Part shown: in pieces, positions 6,257 to 13,852 of the stretch | How positions within the stretch are numbered: position 1 is the stretch's first letter | How the letters are laid out: each line of letters opens with the position of its first letter | Assembly: GCA_947499275.1 (NCBI GenBank) | Contig: CANMNM010000009.1 | Location: forward strand, 1-15,576 | Direction: 5' to 3' | DNA from: Actinomycetota bacterium | GTDB taxonomy: Bacteria > Actinomycetota > Actinomycetes > S36-B12 | Length of the DNA stretch: 15,576 nucleotides | The notes under the pieces: model-generated | The model's database searches: none | Told to the model about the DNA's origin: nothing | What the model saw: only the letters and a program-made list of their open reading frames with translations | Program-made: the position numbers and the translations under genes

Positions 6257-8719
6257 ATGGCCGTTAAGAAGAACGCTGGAACCGGTGTTTCGCGCATTAT
6301 TGACACCGACGTCGCCGACGAAATGCGTGACTCGTTCTTGGAATACGCCTACTCGGTCATTTACTCGCGGGCCCTACCCGATGCCCGTGATGGTCTAAAG
6401 CCCGTTCAACGTCGAATTCTTTTTCAGATGAATCAAATGGGACTTCGCCCCGACCGAGGCCACGTGAAAAGCGCGCGAGTTGTCGGCGAAGTAATGGGCC
6501 GACTACACCCTCATGGAGATACCGCAATCTACGATGCTTTGGTTCGCATGGCACAGTCTTTCTCGCTTCGACTTCCACTCATTGACGGTCATGGAAATTT
6601 CGGTTCACTCGACGACGGACCTGCCGCAATGCGCTACACAGAGGCGCGCTTGTCTCAGAGCGCCATTGACATGACCGCTGGAATTGATGAAGACGTCGTG
6701 GATTTCGCCCCAAATTATGACGGTCGAGAAGTTGAACCACTGGTACTCCCGGCAGCCATTCCAAACTTGTTGGTAAACGGTGCCAGCGGTATTGCCGTCG
6801 GTATGGCGACGAACTTGGCCCCACACAATCTCACTGAAGTGATAAATGCCACGAGGTTCCTCTTAGATCACCCGAAGGCAACCCTTGACGAACTCATGAC
6901 CTTCATTCCTGGGCCTGACTTCGCCACCGGAGGCGTGATTATTGGCCTCGATGGCATCAGAGATGCCTACGAAAGTGGCAGGGGGACATTTAGAGTTCGC
7001 GCCCGAGCAAAAATTGAACAAATCACTCCGAGAAAGCGCGGAATAGTCGTTACCGAACTCCCCGCAAACATCGGTCCCGAGCGAGTTATCGAGCGTGTCA
7101 AGGACTTGGTCGTCAGTAAAAAGCTCCAGGGTATCTCCGACATTGTGGATCTCACCGATGGTGACTCAGGGTTGCAACTGGTCATCGAATGTAAGAGCGC
7201 ATTTTCCCCTGAAGCGGTACTTGAACAGTTATACAAACTGACTCCAATGGAAGACTCGTTCAATATAAATGCGGTTGCTCTTGTTCAAGGACAACCCGTA
7301 ACCATGGGTCTTAAGCAGATGATTGAGGTCTTCATTGACCATCGGATTAATGTGGTCAATAGGCGGAGTCGATTCCGCAAGGAAGTTGCCGCTAGCCGAC
7401 TGCACCTAGTTGACGGATTGCTCATAGCAATTCTTGACATTGACGAGGTCATTCAAGTGATTCGCAACAGTGATGACACCGCTGCCGCGCGAATCCGTCT
7501 TATGGAGATTTTTGACCTCTCAGAAATCCAAACGAATTACATACTCGAAATGCCACTTCGCCGGCTCACAAAGTTTTCACGCATCGAGTTAGACAAAGAA
7601 GCAGACCAATTGCGATCAACGATTGAGGAACTCGAAGCACTACTTGCCAGCGAGTCGCGCCTTCGATCCCTTGTGTCAACTGAATTAGCCCAGGTGAGTT
7701 CAGCACACTCCAGCCCTCGACGGACCTTACTTCTGGAAGCCACCGGCGCTCCTCAGGTCGCTGCAAATCACTCAATGGAGATAGCGGACGAGGATTGCGT
7801 TGTCCTACTCTCGAGCACGGGACTGATCGCACGAACAGCCGCCATCAGCACCGAAGTGTCACTCGACAGTGATGCACCTGCTCGCTCAAGCCATGATGTT
7901 GTTATTTCAGCTGCGCATGGCACGTCGCGTGGGGAGTTAGGAGTCCTTACATCTATGGGTAATGTCCATCGAATTTCGGTGGTCGATATCCCCGCAATTC
8001 CCCCAACACAGGGAGTTCCAGGACTCAGCGGCGGTGCACCAATTGGGGCATTCCTGACCTTAGAGAAAAATGAATCACCCGTTGCCATTCTCAATCTCGA
8101 GTCGCAATTTGTATTGGGCACACGCAATGGATTAGTTAAGCGTCTTGCATCAACCCACGCAATCAATCGCACTGTGTGGGATGTGATCGGATTAGACGAG
8201 GACGACTCTGTCGTTGGAGCGGTTGCACTCGACGAAGCCAACGCAAAGCGGTGCCAGTTGGTATTCATCAGCGCAGCTGGGCAACTCCTGCATTTTCCTG
8301 CAAATTCTGTACGCGCCCAGGGCAGGGCCGCAGGTGGTGTGGCAGGGATAAAGGTTGCAGATTCGCACGTGATCTTTTTTGGTGTGGTTGACCCAAAAAA
8401 TGCGAATCTAGTGGTCAGTGTCTCGGGCTCGAGTCAAGCGCTTCCCGGTACCGAATTGGGCCACGGCAAAGTGTCCGACTTCACCCAGTATCCAAGCAAA
8501 GGACGAGCAACCTCAGGAGTCCGGGCCCACAAGTTTCGGTCGGGGGAAGACTCACTGCTACGAGCCTGGTGCGGCCCTGCACCCGCTCGAGCGGCCACCT
8601 CAAGCGGGAAAGCCGCTCACCTCCCAGCTCCAGACGGAAAACGCGATGGTACGGGTGTGCAACTCACTCACCCTATTGACGCAATCGGTGGCCCGATAAT
8701 TATTCGTCTGGAATCTTGA
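6257..8719 (+). CDS. parC: DNA topoisomerase IV subunit A (ParC)
   Basis: ParC is the DNA-cleaving subunit of type IIA topoisomerase IV, which unlinks replicated chromosomes. The 820-residue product opens with the conserved FLEYAYSVIYSRALPDARDG (27-46). The quinolone-resistance region HPHGDTAIYDALVRMAQ spans 84-100, and the catalytic pair Arg126-Tyr127 is in AAMRYTEARL. The tower and coiled-coil parts follow, including TELPANIGPE, KLQGISDIVDLTD, YKLTPMEDSFNIN and YILEMPLRRLTKF. The C-terminal beta-pinwheel runs from about 495 and shows no GyrA-box (QRRGGKG-like), which favours ParC over GyrA. The order and wording match actinobacterial ParC proteins. ATG 6257 is the only standard start after an in-frame stop at 6236-6238; GAGAGGA at 6237-6243 precedes it by 13 nt. 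It lies 32 nt after the kinase gene and 3 nt before the next gene. Confidence 0.95.
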   Translation: MAVKKNAGTGVSRIIDTDVADEMRDSFLEYAYSVIYSRALPDARDGLKPVQRRILFQMNQMGLRPDRGHVKSARVVGEVMGRLHPHGDTAIYDALVRMAQSFSLRLPLIDGHGNFGSLDDGPAAMRYTEARLSQSAIDMTAGIDEDVVDFAPNYDGREVEPLVLPAAIPNLLVNGASGIAVGMATNLAPHNLTEVINATRFLLDHPKATLDELMTFIPGPDFATGGVIIGLDGIRDAYESGRGTFRVRARAKIEQITPRKRGIVVTELPANIGPERVIERVKDLVVSKKLQGISDIVDLTDGDSGLQLVIECKSAFSPEAVLEQLYKLTPMEDSFNINAVALVQGQPVTMGLKQMIEVFIDHRINVVNRRSRFRKEVAASRLHLVDGLLIAILDIDEVIQVIRNSDDTAAARIRLMEIFDLSEIQTNYILEMPLRRLTKFSRIELDKEADQLRSTIEELEALLASESRLRSLVSTELAQVSSAHSSPRRTLLLEATGAPQVAANHSMEIADEDCVVLLSSTGLIARTAAISTEVSLDSDAPARSSHDVVISAAHGTSRGELGVLTSMGNVHRISVVDIPAIPPTQGVPGLSGGAPIGAFLTLEKNESPVAILNLESQFVLGTRNGLVKRLASTHAINRTVWDVIGLDEDDSVVGAVALDEANAKRCQLVFISAAGQLLHFPANSVRAQGRAAGGVAGIKVADSHVIFFGVVDPKNANLVVSVSGSSQALPGTELGHGKVSDFTQYPSKGRATSGVRAHKFRSGEDSLLRAWCGPAPARAATSSGKAAHLPAPDGKRDGTGVQLTHPIDAIGGPIIIRLES

Positions 8720-8722
8720 CCT

Positions 8723-9520
8723 GTGGCTGGCTACACACCATGCAGCGTTCTTAATGCGCAAGCGCCCCTCGCTGGATCTGCACCTACTTCGCAATCTTGG
8801 TTGATTGTTTTACATCAAGGCGCTTGGGGTGAGCGTCCGGTGGACACCCTGATTTCGCAGGATCTCAAGTCATGGGCCAATGAACAAGGTGCCCAAATCT
8901 TGATTGCACGCACACCCAGAGGCGTCGTTCCCTATCCCGAGTCAACATTTTTGTACTCCAATGGCCATACGGACTTACTCCAGGGAATACTCAATTCAGA
9001 AGGGATTCCCGACCTTGCAGATACACACCCCACCAACTCGAAACTACTGATCTGCACGAACGGCAAACGTGACCAGTGTTGCGCCACTTTCGGGAGAGAC
9101 CTGATCAGCCAATGCAAGGAAATGCTCTCCCCTGACCAATATGGGCAGATCCTGGAGTGCAGTCACCTCGGTGGCCACCGGTTCGCTCCGACCGCAGTGT
9201 GGTTGCCTAAAAATCTTGTTCTCGGTCGACTTGAACCCCATGCGGTAGCGGGCATACTTGGGAAAGGTGGTGTGGACTCTCGATACATCAGAGGTGTGAC
9301 TCAATTACCCCCGGCGGAGCAGGTGGTCCACGCCTTTGTGTGGCCACAGGAAATTACATTTCTAACGTGTGAGCAACAGGACGCGGATTTTCACATTACC
9401 GCTCTGGTAAACAAACAAAAGGAATCTTTTATTGTTACTTCAACACCCATGTCGACTGTGGCATCTTGTGGCGGCGACCCGAAATCCGATACTTGGTATG
9501 CACTGCGCACGAAAGCATAA
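8723..9520 (+). CDS. Sucrase/ferredoxin-like family protein (Suc_Fer-like, thioredoxin-fold)
   Basis: This 265-residue protein fits the sucrase/ferredoxin-like family, a thioredoxin-like 2Fe-2S ferredoxin group with no firmly known physiological role. The N-terminal half contains CSV, then PLAGSA and SWLIVLHQGAWGE (7-37), which is usual for the family. The hallmark block is CTNGKRDQCC (111-120) followed by ECSHLGGHRFAPT (145-157). Cys111, Cys119, Cys120 and Cys146 are candidate cluster ligands. LGRLEPHAVAGIL follows at 167-179. Two further Cys lie at 216 and 249 in a divergent C-terminus. The start is GTG 8723, 3 nt after the parC stop TGA, so translation is probably coupled to parC. It is the last gene of its operon, and its stop faces the fprA stop across 12 bp. 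Electron transfer with FprA is conceivable but is inference only. Confidence 0.85.
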   Translation: MAGYTPCSVLNAQAPLAGSAPTSQSWLIVLHQGAWGERPVDTLISQDLKSWANEQGAQILIARTPRGVVPYPESTFLYSNGHTDLLQGILNSEGIPDLADTHPTNSKLLICTNGKRDQCCATFGRDLISQCKEMLSPDQYGQILECSHLGGHRFAPTAVWLPKNLVLGRLEPHAVAGILGKGGVDSRYIRGVTQLPPAEQVVHAFVWPQEITFLTCEQQDADFHITALVNKQKESFIVTSTPMSTVASCGGDPKSDTWYALRTKA

Positions 9521-9532
9521 TTTTTCGTAAGC

Positions 9533-10831
9533 CTAGATTCCCAGACCAATCTGAATCAAATTCTCGCGGTTGTGAATAGTAGTTCGCTCCCTGCCGCGAG
9601 ATTGTCCAAGTTCCTTCTCACGAGCATCAATTCGCTTCCAGCCTGCAAAGTCAACGACGTTAACGCCTCGATCAGCCAATACTTGGTCAATTATCTCTGC
9701 ACTCGTAGCTTTTGATTCACTACTGCTTGAAACAAGTTGATTTATGCACGCTACCGCGTCCTTCTTATTTGTACCGATTATTCCCGAGGGACCACGCTTG
9801 ATCCAACCTGCAACATATGAGTTTTCCAGGCCAACAACCGCACTGTCAACACTGGGAATTACGTTGCTTTCCTGATCAAAAGGAACTCCCGGTAGCCCTT
9901 CACCACGGTATCCGATACTTCGAATAACCATTTGGGATTCAATGTCTTTCACATCCCCTGTTGAAATGAGTTTGCCGTTTTCATCGAGTTTCATCTTCAT
10001 TACGCTTAATACACCGCGTTCTAAATCCATGCCTACGGGTGCGCAGTAAAAGTGAAACTGGATACTTTTGTCCGCATGTTCCTCGCGCTTGGACCAGTCG
10101 GACATGACTTCGAGATTTCGGGCAACTACCTTGTTCGAAGCAGCGGCTTGGGCGAAATCTGAAGGTAAGTCCTTGGGATCCACGATCACATCAACGCCAG
10201 GGATTTCTCCTAGCTCCTTCAATTCTTTTGTTGTGAACGTGGCATGTTCAGGGCCTCGACGCCCTACGACATGTACCCGGCGAACGGCGCTGCGAGCGAG
10301 TGCATCAAGGACGTGTTGGGGAATATCGGTCAATTCCAGTTCAGACATCGGCTTTATCAGGATACGAGTCACATCTACAGCAACATTTCCCAGTCCAATT
10401 ACCGCAACATCGCTTGCATAGGGCAAATACTCACCGAAATCGATCGCGTCCGGGTGCCCGGTGTACCAGCGAACGAATGCAGTGGCAGCAATACTCATTC
10501 TGTGATCTTCGCCTGGAATGCCTAATTCCCGGTCAAGGGAGGCCCCATAGGTGTAAACGACGGCGTCATAGTGCTCCTGCAACTCCTGTGCAGATACATC
10601 ACGGCCGATCTTCACGTTCCCGCGAAAGCGAACTAATGGGTTCTCGAACGTTTCCGCCAATTTGTCCCGAACGGACCTGATCGAATAGTGGTCGGGGGCA
10701 ACTCCATATCGAACTAGGCCAAAAGGTACGGGCAAATAATCGTAGACGTCCACTTCAACGTGGTATTCGGATGCAAGATGCTCGGCGGCATAAATGCCCG
10801 AAGGTCCAGCACCAATAACCGCGACTCTCAT
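9533..10831 (-). CDS. fprA: FprA-type ferredoxin-NADP+ reductase (adrenodoxin reductase-like)
   Basis: This is an FAD flavoprotein of the adrenodoxin-reductase / mycobacterial FprA group. It passes electrons between NADPH and ferredoxins in the cytosol. The 432-residue product has the FAD Rossmann motif VIGAGPSG (5-12), the family segment LPVPFGLVRYGVAPDH (33-48), and the second dinucleotide site VIGLGNVAVDVTRIL (144-158). NADP-side residues RRGPEHATFT lie at 191-200, RSIGYRG at 304-310, and the C-terminal AGWIKRGPSGIIGTNK at 341-356. All are intact and the length is about normal. The start is ATG 10831, with GAGG 5 nt upstream. It lies 24 nt after the carbonic anhydrase stop and is third in the parE operon. 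Its end faces the Suc_Fer-like gene, a plausible but unproven redox partner. Confidence 0.94.
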   Translation of the reverse strand: MRVAVIGAGPSGIYAAEHLASEYHVEVDVYDYLPVPFGLVRYGVAPDHYSIRSVRDKLAETFENPLVRFRGNVKIGRDVSAQELQEHYDAVVYTYGASLDRELGIPGEDHRMSIAATAFVRWYTGHPDAIDFGEYLPYASDVAVIGLGNVAVDVTRILIKPMSELELTDIPQHVLDALARSAVRRVHVVGRRGPEHATFTTKELKELGEIPGVDVIVDPKDLPSDFAQAAASNKVVARNLEVMSDWSKREEHADKSIQFHFYCAPVGMDLERGVLSVMKMKLDENGKLISTGDVKDIESQMVIRSIGYRGEGLPGVPFDQESNVIPSVDSAVVGLENSYVAGWIKRGPSGIIGTNKKDAVACINQLVSSSSESKATSAEIIDQVLADRGVNVVDFAGWKRIDAREKELGQSRGRERTTIHNRENLIQIGLGI

Positions 10832-10855
10832 GAACGCCTCATTCCAGTTCGTGAA

Positions 10856-11377
10856 CTAAACATCCTGCGGCATCAATAGTCCGGAGTGAACGTCGAAAAT
10901 AGCGCCACCAACAACAATTGTTTTCGAAAGTAACGGGTAAGCGCGCACCCGCGTGACGTCAGCCTTCAATGCGCCCAGCTGGTCTGTGACAGTTCTGATC
11001 TCAATACCGCGAGAGTCAATGCCCGAAGCAGCAAAAATAGCCTCATGCACTTGCTCCTCCTCTCCAGATGCCATCCGGCAATTGGTGTGAGGCATCACGA
11101 GCACACGGTCAACACCCAGGAGGTGATTCGCTAAGACCAGGGTGCGCAGAACGTCCTCCGTCACCCTGGCTCCCGCATTGCGCAGAATCTTCACATCCCC
11201 TGGCTTCATGCCGAGAAGTGCCAGCGGATCAATCCGTGAATCCATGCACGTCACCACCGCCAGTCCCCTTCGGGCAACACCGGTGAGCTCGCTATTACTG
11301 AAATGCAGTGCGTATTCCTTATTAGCCTCGAGAACATCTGCGAAGTCGGTTTCAAACACATTCGCGTCATTCATCAC
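10856..11377 (-). CDS. Beta-class carbonic anhydrase
   Basis: This is a beta-carbonic anhydrase, a zinc enzyme that interconverts CO2 and bicarbonate in the cytosol. The product is 173 residues from GTG 11377, or 172 from the ATG that follows directly. The zinc ligands are Cys44 in the CMDSR motif (44-48), His97 and Cys100 in HTNC. The Asp46-Arg48 dyad is present, and ILRNAGARVTEDVLRTL at 64-80 is typical. It resembles the short actinobacterial type, similar to mycobacterial CanA. Both possible starts overlap the parE stop: GTG by 4 nt (GTGA) and ATG 11374 by 1 nt (TGATG). An AAAGGA stretch lies 7 or 10 nt upstream. Translational coupling to parE is therefore likely. Whether the protein is linked to topoisomerase biology or merely shares the transcript cannot be told. 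Confidence 0.94.
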   Translation of the reverse strand: MMNDANVFETDFADVLEANKEYALHFSNSELTGVARRGLAVVTCMDSRIDPLALLGMKPGDVKILRNAGARVTEDVLRTLVLANHLLGVDRVLVMPHTNCRMASGEEEQVHEAIFAASGIDSRGIEIRTVTDQLGALKADVTRVRAYPLLSKTIVVGGAIFDVHSGLLMPQDV

Positions 11378-13461
11378 GCATCAATCCTTTCTCGATCGAG
11401 GCCCTGGGCCCCAGACACAATGAATTCCTTTCGAGGGGCAACATCGCTGCCCATCAAGAGGTCAAAAATATCGAGAGCATTGTCCGCGTCCGAAAGAGTC
11501 ATGCGCCGCAAAGTACGATGCGACGGGTCCATCGTGGTTTCTCGAAGTTGATGGGAGTCCATTTCTCCGAGCCCCTTGTAACGCTGAACGGGGTCTTTGA
11601 CCCGCTTACCTTGTTTATCCGCTTGCGCTAATGCAGACTTCATTTCCTGATCAGAATATGTGTACATCACGTCATTGGCCTTGCTACCCGCATTCACTAC
11701 TTCAATGCGATGCAACGGAGGGACTGCCGCGAATACGCGACCATCTTCGAGAAGGGGTCGCATGTAGCGATTGATCAGAGTAAGTAGCAGACACCGAATA
11801 TGGGCCCCATCGACATCGGCATCAGACATTAAAATAATTTTTCCGTATCGGGCCTGGTCAAGGTCAAATGATCGACCCGAACCTGCACCGATCACCTGAA
11901 TAATCGATGCACATTCAGTATTTTTCAACATGTCAGAGAGAGAAGATTTCTGAACGTTGAGGATTTTTCCTCGGATCGGCAGCAACGCTTGGTATTTTGA
12001 GTCTCGCGCCGACTTGGCGGTACCAAGGGCACTGTCACCTTCAACGATAAACAGCTCAGATTCGGCAACATCCGTGCTTCGGCAGTCAACGAGCTTGGCA
12101 GGCATCGAGGAGGATTCAAGGGCAGTCTTTCGGCGCTGAGTGTCGCGGTGGCTTCGAGCAGCCACTCGAGCCCGCATTGCATTAGCCACTTTTTCCGCGA
12201 TTAATCGTGCGGTTGCCTTGTCACCGCGCGGTGGGGTCTTTAACCATTTCGTCATTTCCTTCGCAACTACGGCGGAGACGATTCGAGTTGCTGCAGGTGT
12301 CCCAAGAACTTCTTTGGTCTGACCCTCAAATTGCGGTTCAGCAAGTCGGACCGCGACAACAGCGGTCAATCCCTCACTGACGTCTTCCTTGGTCACACCG
12401 TCCTCGCTAGCCTTGAGGATTTTCGATTCTTTCAAATAGTCGTTAAAAACTTTTGTAAGGGCGCGCTCCAGTCCGATCACGTGAGTTCCTCCCTTGGGAG
12501 TTGCAATCACGTTAACAAAGGAACGAAGGGTTGATTCATACCCCGTGTTCCAAACCAAACCAATATCGACACCCAAGTCGCGTTGCACTTCTTGACTCGT
12601 CATATGGCCCTGATCATCAAGGACTGGGACGGTTTCGGCGAAGTGCCCCGTACCGGTGAGCCGAATAACACCGCCAATTTCTTCGCCGGTGCTGAGGTAG
12701 CTCGCGTATTCGGCGACTCCACCCTTGTGCACAAAGCTCTCTTGCCAAAGGTCATCGGGGTCGCGCATATCTGAGAGCCGCAGGGTGAGTCCTGGCACCA
12801 AAAAGGAACTTTGAAGTGCTCGATCGCGTAGTGCTGTGCGATCGTATTGAGCATCTTTAGTAAAGACTTCGTGGTCTGCCCACCATCGCACCGTTGTGCC
12901 GCTTTTGGTTCTTGGAGCCTTCCCCGTGATAGTGAGGCCGCTCTTTTTAGCGAAAGCTCCATGAGGGCCGTCCTCCTCGAAATTTCCGGGTACACCTCGC
13001 CGAAATGACATTGAGTGAATCTTGCCCCCGCGTGTCACGGACACATCAAGCCGTGATGACAACGCATTAACCACAGATGCACCGACGCCGTGAAGGCCAC
13101 CCGAGGCGGCATATGAACCACCACCAAATTTTCCACCAGCGTGAAGCTTGGTCATAACAACCTCCACACCCGTGAGTTTGGTCCGCTTCTCAATGTCAAT
13201 AGGGATCCCACGACCGTTGTCATGGACTTCGGCTGAGCCATCAGGGAGCAGGGTTACCGAGATTTCGGTACAAAATCCGGCTAAGGCTTCATCGACCCCA
13301 TTGTCAACAATCTCCCAAAGGCAGTGCATCAAGCCTCTTGAGTCATTTGACCCGATATACATCCCGGGACGCTTGCGTACCGCCTCTAAGCCCTCAAGAA
13401 CGGCGATATTCTTGGCTGTGTAATCCTGCTGGGAGACCGGCGAAGATTTGGGCGTGACCAC
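11374..13461 (-). CDS. parE: DNA topoisomerase IV subunit B (ParE)
   Basis: ParE is the ATPase subunit that partners ParC in topoisomerase IV. The 695-residue product has the GHKL ATPase domain: RKRPGMYIGS at 29-38, WEIVDNGVDEAL at 49-60 with general base Glu50, DNGRGIP at 81-87, and GGLHGVGASVVNAL at 121-134. The transducer lysine region lies near QTKEVLGTP (381-389). The TOPRIM domain shows EGDSALGTAKSARD (474-487), PIRGKILN (495-502) and the metal site SDADVDGAHI (546-555). QRYKGLGEM sits at 626-634. The form EGDSALG, rather than GyrB's usual EGDSAGG, agrees with actinobacterial ParE, as does the nearby parC. GTG 13461 is the start, with TAGGTT 6 nt upstream and no strong Shine-Dalgarno. 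The gene heads an operon with the carbonic anhydrase gene and fprA. Confidence 0.95.
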   Translation of the reverse strand: MVTPKSSPVSQQDYTAKNIAVLEGLEAVRKRPGMYIGSNDSRGLMHCLWEIVDNGVDEALAGFCTEISVTLLPDGSAEVHDNGRGIPIDIEKRTKLTGVEVVMTKLHAGGKFGGGSYAASGGLHGVGASVVNALSSRLDVSVTRGGKIHSMSFRRGVPGNFEEDGPHGAFAKKSGLTITGKAPRTKSGTTVRWWADHEVFTKDAQYDRTALRDRALQSSFLVPGLTLRLSDMRDPDDLWQESFVHKGGVAEYASYLSTGEEIGGVIRLTGTGHFAETVPVLDDQGHMTSQEVQRDLGVDIGLVWNTGYESTLRSFVNVIATPKGGTHVIGLERALTKVFNDYLKESKILKASEDGVTKEDVSEGLTAVVAVRLAEPQFEGQTKEVLGTPAATRIVSAVVAKEMTKWLKTPPRGDKATARLIAEKVANAMRARVAARSHRDTQRRKTALESSSMPAKLVDCRSTDVAESELFIVEGDSALGTAKSARDSKYQALLPIRGKILNVQKSSLSDMLKNTECASIIQVIGAGSGRSFDLDQARYGKIILMSDADVDGAHIRCLLLTLINRYMRPLLEDGRVFAAVPPLHRIEVVNAGSKANDVMYTYSDQEMKSALAQADKQGKRVKDPVQRYKGLGEMDSHQLRETTMDPSHRTLRRMTLSDADNALDIFDLLMGSDVAPRKEFIVSGAQGLDRERIDA

Positions 13462-13467
13462 TGCCCC

Positions 13468-13473
13468 AACCTA
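13468..13473 (-). promoter_or_regulatory. Candidate -10 element (TAGGTT) for the parE operon
   Basis: On the minus strand TAGGTT matches TANNNT and ends 6 nt before GTG 13461, the same geometry as at psuG. This would give a leaderless or near-leaderless parE message. No matching -35 was recognised. Confidence 0.35.
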
Positions 13474-13587
13474 GTCGGGCGAGGACCCAGACCATGGGAA
13501 TGACTCACGTCCGAGCATTTGTGCTCTCCGACTTCGCTATTGGCGAACCTCGGAGCGCCTTCTCACCATCAACGTCGTTTTCATGTT

Positions 13588-13593
13588 TAAATT
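13588..13593 (+). promoter_or_regulatory. Candidate -10 element (TAAATT) for the DUF7455 gene
   Basis: TAAATT matches TANNNT and ends 5 nt before ATG 13599. An upstream TG at 13584-13585 could help as a partial extended -10. No Shine-Dalgarno precedes the ATG, so a leaderless start is plausible. Confidence 0.35.
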
Positions 13594-13598
13594 ACGCC

Positions 13599-13814
13599 AT
13601 GTCCGCAACCAGCACTCAGACCCTGGCCCCAGCAACCCTCGCCACCACCGATCGTTGTGATCGTTGCGGGGCTCAGGCCTATGTCCTCGCCGAGCTTCCG
13701 GGAGGATCACAGTTGTTATTCTGCGGCCACCACTGGGGAACGCATCAGGCGGCCTTGCGACCAAAGTCAGTCAACATCGTTGATGAATTGCATCGCCTTA
13801 ACGACGCTCCTTAA
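13599..13814 (+). CDS. DUF7455 family small Cys/His protein
   Basis: This 71-residue protein resembles DUF7455, a small actinobacterial family of unknown function often found between the principal sigma factor gene and parE. The core is TDRCDRCGAQAYV (17-29) followed by GSQLLFCGHHWGTHQAAL (36-53). The CxxC pair (Cys20, Cys23) and the CGHH group (Cys42, His44, His45) look like a zinc-binding ribbon. The frame stays open back to 13494, but the upstream part shows no family similarity. ATG 13599 gives the normal family length and has a candidate -10 just upstream. It diverges from parE across 137 bp and its stop faces the sigma factor stop across 19 bp. The role is unknown; nucleic-acid or protein binding through a zinc ribbon is only a guess. 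Confidence 0.82.
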   Translation: MSATSTQTLAPATLATTDRCDRCGAQAYVLAELPGGSQLLFCGHHWGTHQAALRPKSVNIVDELHRLNDAP

Positions 13815-13828
13815 CTAGCCTTCGTCAC

Positions 13829-13852
13829 GCGGGTTAATCGAGATAATCCCGC
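13829..13852. terminator. Weak inverted repeat between the DUF7455 gene and the sigma factor gene
   Basis: GCGGG at 13829-13833 pairs with CCCGC at 13848-13852, with partial pairing of the AT-rich sequence between. It follows the DUF7455 stop by 14 nt and covers the sigma factor stop codon, so it could help end plus-strand transcription. There is no T-tract; the call is tentative. Confidence 0.22.

Noticed and set aside
5842..6267. Plus-strand open frame of 141 codons over the end of the kinase gene
   Set aside because: It is out of frame with the intact PfkB C-terminus including the GAGD motif, and its product has no recognisable features.
7768..8268. Minus-strand open frame of 166 codons inside parC
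   Set aside because: It is antisense to the ParC C-terminal domain, whose frame is intact and conserved; no supporting motif or start signal.
13494..13598. N-terminal extension of the DUF7455 protein to ATG 13494
   Set aside because: The extra 35 residues show no family resemblance, and ATG 13599 gives the usual length with a candidate -10 just upstream.
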